From positions 21,244,449 through 21,308,448 of the forward strand of contig OX411546.1 in the NCBI GenBank assembly GCA_948146395.1: a DNA stretch of 64,000 nucleotides, written 5' to 3'. The notes beneath the pieces were generated by a model, which saw only the letters and a list, made by a program, of their open reading frames with translations, was not told the origin of the DNA and ran no database searches. Below are positions 26,401 through 38,113 of the stretch, piece after piece. This DNA comes from Fragum whitleyi. Taxonomy: Eukaryota > Mollusca > Bivalvia > Cardiida > Cardiidae. The translations under genes were made by a program, and so were the position numbers. Numbering within the stretch: position 1 is the stretch's first letter; each line of letters opens with the position of its first letter.

Positions 26401-29400
26401 AGGCTCTAGAACAGAAGATAACATAGACCTATATCCAGCTATGGTTTTGTACTGAAGGCCATCTTTATACAAAGAAGCTAGAAATTCTGCACATTCATTT
26501 AAAGATGCTGAATATGGATCAATTTGTTTTGTATTACACCAACTACAGTATTTTTTGAATTTTGAAGCATAATCCTTCTGTGTGCCAGATCTCCAACTGG
26601 CTGTGAGAAGTTTTCTAACTTTTTTAGAAAATCCTTTCTTTCTGAATTGTTTGTTGATAGCAGCCATGCAGTCAACTTGAACACCTCCGGATTGGGATGA
26701 TAAATTCTGGTTCCGGGCTGAGCCAATAGGTCCTTCCGTAGCGGAAGAATTATTGGTTGAGCTACCGTCAGTTCCAACAGAGTGGTGTACCAGTGTCGTC
26801 TTGGCCACAATGGAGCTATTAGAATTATTTTGCACTGAAATTGCTTCATGTGATTCAATACTCTGGGAATTAAACAAAGTGGAGGAAACGCATACGCATA
26901 CATTCCTTCCCACGAAATTGTCAACGCATCTGTTGCTAATGCAGTTTGGTGGGGAACCCATGAGCAAAAAACTTGAACTTTCCGATTGTGAACTGAAGCA
27001 AACAGATCTATGTTGGGAAATCCCCACTGACTGAACACTTGATGTGTTACTGCAGGATGTAAGCTCCACTCTGTTGGTTGTATTTTGTGTCTGCTCAAAA
27101 AATCTGGGCGAGTGTTCAATTTCCCTGCAATATGAGCTGCTTTCAGTTGAACTTTGTTTTGAATTGCAAACTGCCACAATTTCCATGTTATTATGCACAG
27201 AGACGGAGATTTTGTGCCCCCTTGTTTGTTGATGTACTGGACAACTGTTGTGTTGTCTGATCGAATAAGTACATTTTGACCCCTGAGTAAATGAATGAAA
27301 TTCTGTAGAGCTAGAAACACTGCTTCCAATTCCAGACAATTTATGTGAGACTTCTTCTGTTGGTGAGACCAAGTCCCTTGGGCAAACAATGAACCCAGAC
27401 ACGCACCCCAACCCTGATTGGATGCATCTGTCTCTAAACGTGTGGTTTGCTGACCATGGTAGAAAAGATTTGCCCTTTAGCACATTGACTGAATCTAACC
27501 ACCATTTCAAATGACCTATTACATGTTGTGTAACTGGTATTTGATATGACAAATCCCTTGAACTGGGTTTCCAAAATGCTAGTAGATGTAACTGAATTGG
27601 TCGCATATAAAGGCGAGCATTTGCTACGGTTTCTATACAAGAGGACATTAACCCCAAGAGACGCAGAAACTCCTTGGCGCTCACTGACCTTGAATTTGCT
27701 AAAGTCATGATTGCAAAGACTATTTTTTGATGTCTGTCTGAAGTTGGACGCACTGTACCTAGACTCAGATAGAATATGTTTCCTAGATAAGTGATCACTT
27801 GAGTTGGTTGTAATACTGATTTCTTTGCATTGATCATAAAGCCTAACTGCAGAAGAAGATCTTGCATTTTCAATTGATCTCTGCCCAAATTCTGGCAAGT
27901 TCTGTTCAGCCCTAACCAATCGTCTAGATAGACTGCTAGACGTAGACTCTGTTGTCTTAAATAGGCTGCTACCACAGAAACTATTTTGGTAAAGACACGG
28001 GGACTTGATGTAGGTCCAAATGGAAGACATTTCCACTGGTAAACTTTCTGCTGAATTGCAAACCTTAAGAATTTCCTGTGCTTTTGAAAAATCGGAATGT
28101 GCATGTAAGCATCTTTGAGATCCATTGAAAAAGCAAAATCTCCTTTTTGTACCAAATTGAGAACTGACTTTAATGAGTCCATTTTGAAGTGTTGCTTCCT
28201 GAGATACCTGTTGAGGGGTTTCAGATTGATAACCGGTCTTAAATCTCCCGTCTTTTTGGGTACTAGGAAAAGCGTACTGTAAAAACCGCTTTGCCTCTCT
28301 GCAAGAGGTACTTCTTCTATTGCATGTTTTTGTAATAACTCTTCTACCTCCAGCAGAATAAAATGTAATTGTTCTTTTGGAACTCTTGTCTGTCGTATCC
28401 CATTGAAAGCTGGGATTTGATTGAATTCTAGCTTGTAGCCATTTAAAATTGTGTCCAATACCCATTGATCGTCTGTGATCTGGGTCCATTTTTGGTAAAA
28501 ATGAGAAAGGCGACCCCCAACCGGTATCTCTGGATGCACACATATCACGTCATTGTTGTTTGCTTTTGGGACGAAAAGTACTCACCCCTGACGTCTTGGA
28601 ATTACTGCGATCATGTCCTTTCAGAAAACCATACTGTCCTCTACCAGCAGCAACACTAGGACGTTTCTGAGACCTGGAACGACTAGAGTCATCATACCTT
28701 GGTTTTTTCCACTGATAATGAGAAGAGACCGTTTGTTTCCTTTTCCTATCATTATCTGGCAATAAATCACATAATTGATTTTGTAACTCTTTTCTATCTT
28801 TAAGTTTTTTCTCTAATCCTATACCAAAAACCCCTTCATGTGATAATGGTAAACGGTACAAATGATCTTTCATATCTGAAATGTCATAAAGTCCTGAATC
28901 AGACATAGCAGCTCTACGTCTAATAAGATGGTGAAAAGCACCAGCTCTGGCCACTTGATCCAAAGCCTTAGTACTCATAGCAAACGTGTCGCGAACACAC
29001 TGAATGGCACTGTCCACATTGACATTCTTATCTTTCAAAACTGTTAGCAAGTTACCAAGGGCTTGCTGTAAATAAGAATTTATGATTAATCCCATACGAG
29101 CTGCATGCTGACCTTGGTATGCTAATTTCTCAAGTGATCTCAGGGGTTGAGAACAGAGAGACTGTGACTTAGAAGCTTTACTTCCATATTTTCTAACTAA
29201 TATAGTCTCTAACATGTTATCCAAAGAGGGAACACTCAACAAAGATTCTGACTGTTCACTAACTGGAAACACTGAACGATAACTGTCTTTATATGCAGTC
29301 AACTTAGAAGGATCAATACACCTCCAAGAAGTCTCAATAACATTAATCTGGGCCTCATCCAATGTGATACCAGATTTTTGCACTGAAGATGTTGTCACAG

Positions 29401-32400
29401 CATCTTCACCAAACATCTCTTTTAAAAGTGCAGCTGTTTTACTATTGTACTCTGAGAAACGATCAGGCATACTAGAATCTTCCTCTACTAGAACCACATC
29501 ACTTCCAGATCTACTAGAGCATCTTTCAGAAGTAGCCCAATCTACCTCTTGTCGCTCTTTTTGTCCAGGCTGCAGAGACAAGACATCATCTTCTCTACAT
29601 GGGTCTGACACTCCAAAATCAGCATTGAGTGAATTGCCCAGGGGTAAAGTCGGTCTACGCTCCCCTAAAGGGACGTTATCCGAAGGACGACAAGGTCTAC
29701 GCACCTCACAAGGGTCGTTTTCCTTGTCCTTATCATTCTGAGAAATACGTTTCGACGTCATGAACTCGTTTAAGAGAGCCAATTTAGAATCTATGGAATC
29801 GACTTTACCTTGAAATGTCGAAAATTCCGACCGTAAATTCTCCAATTCCTTCTTGCTGGCACGCGGAGTCCGTTTGGATTTCTTACCCGACTTGCTCGGC
29901 GTTTCGGAAACCGAAGTTCTCGACGATAAATCGTCGTCTTTGTCAATATCTGACACAATGAAACAAAGAGTCCAATAACAACTCCAAAACTCCGATAATA
30001 TCAGTCTAAATACGAAGAAAAATAATAGTTTCGAAAACGAAACTACCTGCGGATGTGAACGTTTTGCACGCTGGAAATAAACTGAGGTGTGCGGGTTCTC
30101 CACCAAGCGTCTAGAGTTGATCACGTGATTTACATGTAGACGCTTTATTATGTTTATTCTGCGGATTTTGTGGACTATATACGGAATATAATCCTTAAGT
30201 ATGTTTCCCATCAGGTGAGTATAAATCATGAGATGAAATTTCAGGTCCATTGGGCAAAAAATGATGCCTCTACACTGCTTACAAGGTTTTTCTAAGATTT
30301 GACCCTGTGACCTCATTTTTCATCAAGATGATCATTCTGACCAATTTTCAGGTTGATCAGGCAAAATATATAGCTTCTAGAGTGTCTACAAGGTTTTTCT
30401 AATATTTGACCCTGTGACCTCATTTTTGAACCCACTTGACCAAATTTCTAACTGGTACAAGATTACATGAAGACAATCATTCTGACCAAATTTCAGGTAA
30501 ATTGGGCAATAAATATGGCTTCTAGAGTGTCTACAAGATTTTTCAATATTTGACCCCGTGACCTCATTTTTTACCCCACTTGACCCATTTTCAAATTTGA
30601 CCTAGATTTCATCCAGATGATCATTCTGACCAATTTTCAGGTTGATCGGGCAAAAAATATGGCTTCTAGAGTGTCTACAAGGTTTTTCTAAGATTTGACC
30701 CCGTGACCTAATTTTTGACCCCACTTGACCTAATTTCAAACTTGCTTGAGAATTCATCAAGACAATCATTCTGACCAAATTTCAGGTTGATTGGGCAATA
30801 AATATGGCTTCTAGAGTATCTACAAGATTTTTCTAAGATTTGACCCCGTTACCTCATTTTTGACCCCACTTGACCCAATTTCAAACTTGTCTGAAATTTC
30901 ATCAAGAAAATTATTCTCACCAAATTTCAGGTTGATTGGGCAAAAAATATGGCCTCTAGAGTGTCTACAAGGTTTTTCTAAGATTTGACCCCGTGACCTC
31001 ATTTTTTGACCCCACTTGACCCAATTTTAAACTTGTCCGAGAATTCCATCAAGACAATCATTCTGACCAAATTTCAGGTTGATTTGGAAAAAAATATGGC
31101 TTCTAGAGTGTCTACAAGGTTTTTCTATGATTTGACCCCGTGACCTCATTTTTGACCCCACTTGATCAAATTTGAATCTTGTCCCAGATTTCTTCAAGAC
31201 AATTGTTCTGACCAAATTTCAGGTTGATTGGGAAAAAAATATGGCTTCTAGAGTGTCTACAAGGTTTTTCTAAGATTTGACCCCGTTACCTCATTTTTGA
31301 CCCCACTTGACCCAATTTCAAACTTGTCTGAGATTTAATCAAAACAACCATTCTGACTGAATTTCCGGTTGATTGGGCAAAAAATATGGCTTCTAGAGTG
31401 TCTACAAAGTTTTTCTAAGATTTGACCCTGTGACCTCATTTTTGACCCCACTTGACCCAATTTCAGCGGCGATAAATAAGGCCCACATGATTCTTTAATT
31501 CTGAGCCGCGTTCATTTAGTAGATCGATCTTCCGTGTCTTTAACAAGCTGTTAATACTAATAGTTCTTCCTCAAATTTGAGAAAAAAGGCTGGGATAATT
31601 TTTAATCAAATATAAGTTAGGCCTACTGCATATCTGAAAGGCAGCGTTTGCTTCAGCGAGCAATGGAAGCCGCCAAAAACAAAAATTTACTTCGAACCAT
31701 TTTTCTATTTTGCTTTATGTAGTTCCCAATGAATAATAAGAGGGTAAAAAAAATCGAATTTTAACAGGTAGGAAAGAAATTGAAGCATACGTAATTTCTT
31801 TATTTGTTAAAGATCAAATAATGTGATCGTTCTTTTGTAAATCTGCGTTTTTATCCCGACCAGATGACAAATTCTTGCGAGTGAACGAATAAATGTTACA
31901 AGTCACTTTCTCCCTAAACGTTCTTTAACCTGAGTCATCTTTAACTCGGTAAAATTACTTTATTGGAAAGGGTTAATGAATTTTACTTCATCTTACGTTT
32001 TCCCCAATAACATTCAACACGTATGACCATTTCGTCTGATTTTACCCTTGAAAACGGCGAGACTACGGATACAACAGATCTCGATCGGCTGTAGTTACAA
32101 AGATTTATTCTACTTGACACCGTGAACCGATTAATCTGAGTCAAACTTTTTTATTTGGTTCATGTCATACAAATTCATTACGTTATGGAAAGCGGTAAAG
32201 AAAGTTAACTTGTTCAAGTGGCGGATGCAAAAAGGGGTTGAAGGGATTCAAACGAACCCCCATCTGTAGCCTAGTTGTTTCATTTTTACACAGAAATTCA
32301 AACAAAACTTTGTAATACTAGGAAAACGAATCTTCTCTCCCTTTATTGTACATTAGTACCCTTTTTATACATTCCTTCATCCACCGCCGTTTTCATCCAA

Positions 32401-35400
32401 CTTTCTATAAAAGTCTTAAAATATAACTATTTCTTGGTTTGTTTACAGAAACAGTGCAACTACAGCTTTGCCAGAACTTTCACGAGTGCTGTAGACTGAG
32501 TTACGAATGTTTGAAAACCGAAATACTTTCTATATTTCATACATAATTTTCAACTTTCTTTATGAATAAAGTGAAAATTGACAAAAAAAGAAAACATCAT
32601 GTTTACAAAGAAAGAATATTTGCGCTAAACCACGGACACATGTTTTAGAGTCCCTCGAGCTAAATTGCGCAACTCAAGCGTCTATATAAGACAGACCCTA
32701 GACAAAATTTATTCAAAGATTCTAGGTTACAATCTCTCTAAACAAATACATTATTTAAAGAGATAAATCAAAGCCCTGAAGGGCCTGAAAGTCGCTTCAA
32801 CAGATGTATTAGTTAAACAAGACTTGCTTTTTATGACCTTATCAGAGAAGGTTTTAAAAAGTATTGAAGGAAATGAAATATTGAATTGTATATAACAAGA
32901 GATGTTTATCTCTTAAAAATTAGATCTATTGAACCTCTCCACAATAAATTCTATGCACCTTTGAATTTTCAAAATTGTGACCTGTCACGCTAAATGGGAC
33001 TTATCCGAACTCCAAAATCCAAATTTTGACAAACTTGTCAGACCAAGCGCAGGTTAACCAGATCCCGTATGCGAAAAGTGAATACAGAGTAAGATAGGGT
33101 AAATACCCCAGATTTAAAAAATTACATAAAAGTGAAAAGCGTCGGCCCTAGTCTGGCTGCGCGGACAGTACAGACTGACCAGGGTTAAAATTTTTCACAC
33201 ATGCCATAAGGTCCCTTTGAGTGTGATAGGTCACAACTATACATGTACTTTGATCAATATTTGAGCTATGTGCAAGACAAGATTTGAACATGGACTGACA
33301 GACAGGCTGATGCCAGTATAACCCCTAAAACGATCAGGGTTCTCCTAAGAATAATTGGAAGCTGTAGTGGCAGCATCGTTGGAAGCTTACAATGCAGTGT
33401 TAATGCAAGTAATTGTGATTATGTGAATAAAAGCATTTAGGAAAAGAATAAATTGCTCATGTTGAGCAATTTCTTCTTTTCCAATAATGTTTTTATGCAT
33501 ATTTATTGTACAAAATGCCTTAATTCATCAGTTTTACCTTATTTCATCAGTTTTTGATATAAGATAACTAAAATTTCTCTATTTGATGACCATTTTGAAG
33601 AAATTAAGCGATGGGGTAGTTTTAAAGCTGTAGGGGCATAACACTGTTTTAGATGAAGCTGTAGTGGGGCTGATACAGCTTATTGGGCTGGGGAGAACAC
33701 TGACGATCGTTTTGCGGGGGTATGGTTTATTGGGGTTTTACGCCGTTTTCAACTGCTATGGTCATACCGCAGCGACTGGAGCACCAAACCATGGATTCTA
33801 GTTTTTTTCATACCAGTACTTTCACAATACCCTAACCGAGCCTCCTGCTATTCCTCTACATAGGTTCACGATATGGGTGACATTCTTTTAGTGGAGCTAC
33901 AAAAAGTTTTGCTGGGGTATAATAAAACATACTTGTCAAAACTTCTAACCGGCCTATTATTTTCTGTCACAAATGACATTTTGAGATGGGATGAATTAGC
34001 ATCGGTTTTCATTGAACAGAATAATAATTTTCAAAGAGAAAAAGATGAAAATGTTACCACTATTCTGGTTCAAGTATTCAAAAAAAATAGACAAGTTTCA
34101 CCATATCTCCTTATTTTGACTTTGATGGATTTTAACATTGGTGGGTGGAATATTTTGTGGAAAATTTGTTCATATCTGGGAAATATTCCATAGAATCAAA
34201 TTCTTCTTTCGAGAATAATGCTTCTTTATCGATTGACTAGAAATGTTGATAGATAAATTTTTAAGAACATCTAATTTTATTTGGTCCTAAATCAGAGTTT
34301 CTGTCAAAACGAAGCGAATAACAACCGATGAGAAAATGGCGACTGGATCTATATGAGAGCGTGTCTGAATTACTGCGCATGCGTGAACTATTTTTTCAAT
34401 GCTTTCCAGGGCTCTCACTAGGGTTTTGAAAGTAGGATTCGAGGAATCCAACTTCAAAAAAAGTTGGATCCAACACAAAAAAGTTAGATTCCATCATTAT
34501 GAGGGTTGATTTTGTACCATGCAAAACTATGATATTGAAACAACAATTTATTAACCTTTTACTACACAATCCAATGTTTTAGTCACCAGAATGGTTATCT
34601 TAAGGAAAACATTGATTGAAAAGAAAGAATTGCTTGTAAAAAACATTTTTTTCTTTTATCCCAATGCTTTTTACATTTTTTTTATTCATTTTTGGAGATG
34701 GGGTCAGTAGATGACAAAACTTTTCCCGGTTCAATTTAAAACCATATAAAACCAATACAGAAGCAAGTCTTTGAAACAGTCAAATCTTCTTTTTGTCAGA
34801 AGTTAAAAAGAGGTCAAAAAATGTTATTGTATTTACTTAGACTTTAAAAAATCTCAACATATAGGAGAGTTGATTGTTATTATTTATATTGAGAATTTCC
34901 CGCGCATGCGCATTGCTGGTAGGCAAAAAGAGTCAGATCTCTATGCTAGAAGACAATTAAAACTGGTTCAAAATCAACCGTTCATTTAAATCTAAGATAA
35001 AATTAAAAATAAATATTATTTGTACAATTGTTTCCCGTTAATGATCAATCGATATTTAAAGAATCTCTTACGTAATAGCCCTTTATTAGCTTCCCGAGAT
35101 TAGACTATTTCGTCCGACTTATTGAACGAAGCTGTCATTGACGATAGATCTTTTAGCTATTTAGAATTATTTTTTTGTCACTTTAAATAATGTATTTGTT
35201 TAGAAAGATTATAACCTAGAATTTTTGAATAAACATAGCCTATGGTCTGTCTTAGACGCTCGAGTTGCGCAATTTGGCTCGAGGGACTCTAAAACACGCG
35301 TCCGTGGTTTAGCGCAAATATTCTTCCTTTGTAAACTTGATGCTTTCTTTTTTGTCAATTTTCACGTCATTCATAAAGAAAGTTGAAAATTATGTATGAA

Positions 35401-38082
35401 ACATAGTAAGTGTTTAGGTTTTCAAACATTCGTAACTCAGTCAACAGCGCTCATGAAAGTTCTGACAAAGCTGTAGTTTCACCGTTTCTGTAAACAAACC
35501 CAGAAGTAGTTATATTTTAAGATTTTTATAGAAAGTTGGATGAAAACGGCGGTGGATGAAAGATTTCTATAAAACGGGTACTAATGTACAATAAAGGGAG
35601 AGAAGATTCGTTTTCCTAGTATTACAAAGTTTTGTTTGAATTTCTGTGTAAAAATGGAACAACAAGGCTACAGATGAGGGTTCGTTTGAATCCCTTGAAC
35701 CCCTTTTTGCATCCGCAACTTGAGCAAGTTAACTTTCTTTACCGCTTTCCATAACGTAATGAATTTATATCATACAGTATGACATGAACTAAATAAAAAA
35801 AGTTTGACTAAGATTAATCGGTTCACGGCGTCAAGTAGAATAAAACTTCGTGACTACAGCCGATCGAAATATGTTGTATCCGTAGTCGTGCCGTTTTCAA
35901 GGGTAAAATCAGACGAAATGGTCATACGTGTTGAATGTGATTGAGGAAAACGTAAGATGAATAAGTAAAATTCATTAACCCTTTCCAATAAAGTAATTTT
36001 ACCGAGTTTAAGATGACTCGGGTTAAACAAAGTTTGGGGGAAAAGTGATTTGTAACGTTAATTTGTTCACTCGCCAGAATTTCAGAACTTCCTACTTATT
36101 TTTTCCTCGCATTAATTTTATATTTTTGTTTTTGAAATGTAGTTAAAGTCGTCGTTAAGCAACAGAACATCGCAAATCCATTTTAATCAGGCTGTATCAT
36201 GATGTTTCGTTCGCCACCAACGCTTTCAATTTCAAGGTTATTTTTTGTCGTCTAGTCGGGGTAAAAATCAAAGATTTACAATAAAACGATCACATTATTT
36301 CATCTTTAACAAATAAAGAAATTACGTATGCTTCAATTTCTTTCCTGCCCGTTAAAATTCGGTTTTTTTTACCCTCTTATTATTCATTGGGAACTACATA
36401 AAGCAACATAGAAAAATGGTTCGGAGTACATGTTCGTTTTTCGCGGCTTCCATTTCCCGCTGAAGCAAACGCTGCGTTTCAGATATGCAGTAGGCCTAAT
36501 TTATATTTGATTTAAAATAATCCCGGCTTTTTTTCAAATTTGCGGGAGAACTATTAGTATTGACAGCTTGTTCAAGACACGGAAGATCGATCTACTAAAT
36601 GAAGGCGGCTCAGAATTGAAAAATCATGTGGGCCTTATTTATCGCCGCTGAAATGGAATCTTAAATGAAATCTTTTATCAAAAGCATGATTTAATCTATG
36701 ACTGATAAGACATTAAAAGATTTGTGTCAAATGAAACTTCACACTTTATGCCTAATGAATGGGTAAAAGTTGTGTCCAGATGAAAGCAATCAATGAGTGA
36801 CGTATGCATCGTCACGGTCAGATCAATTAAAATTTGGCACGTGTTATAGAAGTTTGTCTTTATGACACATGCAAGTGTGTGATAAGCGGCAACTGTTTTA
36901 TGACATGGGCAATATCGATAAGCGCATCCGGTTACGGTCAGATGAAAGAGATTCCGCGGCCGTGTAGTATGGATCATTGCGTTAGAATCAGCGAACTTTA
37001 TGACACGTGTTTGTGTTAATAGCGGCTTATATTTTTATGTCGCATAATGAAAATTCTTTGACGGGATTTTACAATCTAAACTAGAAAAGCTGTAAAGTCG
37101 GTAGATCGTGTGTTTGGCGCCATTCGTTTCTTATCTTAAATTAACCAATTTTATTAATGTGCGGGGGACTTTTTACGGAAGCAAGTCGGTTTTCAACAGT
37201 AAGTGGTGTTCTCAAAATTTACAGATTAAACTAATAATTGGATTAATAATTTTTAGACAAATAAGGGGAAATGGCCATAAAAACCTTTCCCAAATGTTTG
37301 AAATTCCTATGAAAGGATGAATAACGGAAATGGGATAAAGAAAAATCAGCATTGAAACTCGAATCAGCTCAGTATAGGCAAGATATACTATATTTCGTTT
37401 ATGAGTGAACAAAAAACGTAAATACAGCTTAATTAATGTCGAATGCGCGATATATCAGTTGCTCAACAGCGGTTTGTTTGCATTCATTTGCATTTCTGGG
37501 TGGTTATCTTTCGACGAGAAATATTCTTTTCACGGACAATGTCATGTAATGACAACTGCGTAATCTAAAGGTTGGATGATTTACCTAAATTTTGACACCT
37601 TTGTCAACAGGGAATAATCATTCGAAATGTACAATCCAATAACTTGAATATTGGATATTTTACTATTTGTGTATGCAACTGGTAGATCTTTCTGCCTACA
37701 GCGATTCCCCGGATATAAACATCACGTGACCAGTGACGTCATCCGTCAACTCGTGTATAAGTCGATGCGATGTTTCTCTTTGCAGATGTTACCAATTGAG
37801 AGAAAAAATTCAGAATTCATTTTCATTACAAAAGATTGTATGTTTGAACTGCATTGGTTATCTCTCTCTTTTTCTTTCCTTTTTAGATTGAAATAATAAA
37901 AACTTTCCGAACCACTTGTCTCTTGATTTGTGTTCATTTTTTTTTTTCGTTTCAACACGTGTCTGATCAGTAGGCTGATCCGGAGCTTTCCATTTTCGAA
38001 ATACGGTATCCGACGGAATTAAGCACATGCACGGCGTTTCAGAGATTCACTGGTAGTGGTAATTCGTTTCGTGTTTTGTTGT

Positions 38083-38113
<31 letters not shown>

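Larger units (their letters stand above)
25084..30239 (-). mobile_element. DIRS-type tyrosine-recombinase retrotransposon, complete ends
   Basis: About 5.16 kb. A 151-bp inverted terminal repeat (25121-25271 and 30077-30227) looks identical on both sides by eye. An internal complementary region (about 25332-25440) joins the complements of the two outer ends, the hallmark that lets DIRS elements complete a circular intermediate. Gene order on the minus strand is Gag-like, RT, RNase H, tyrosine recombinase; no Dam-like methylase was recognised. No target-site duplication: the left flank ends CCAAATT and the right flank resumes TTCAGG of the 147-bp repeat unit. Sits in intron 1 of DNAJC8, same strand as the gene. 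Confidence 0.93.
24985..31459 (+). repeat. Tandem-core element (GCTCACCT family) interrupted by the DIRS element
   Basis: The 5' box AAGAGGGCCAGTGGCCCT then CGCTCACCT lies at 24987-25021. After the DIRS insertion about nine units of a 147-bp repeat follow (30240-31459), each with ACCAAATTTCAGGTTGATTG, TATGGCTTCTAGAGTGTCTA and GACCCCGTGACCTCA. No 3' hairpin is found; the array stops where the long inverted repeat begins. Confidence 0.85.

Noticed and set aside
26753..27260. Plus-strand open frames over the RNase H region
   Set aside because: Antisense shadows of the DIRS coding strand.
27434..28543. 369-codon frame overlapping the RT
   Set aside because: Shadow frame of the RT; Ser-rich, no motifs.
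33873..34193. 106-codon open frame inside the inverted repeat spacer
   Set aside because: No motif, AT-rich, no splice context; probably chance.
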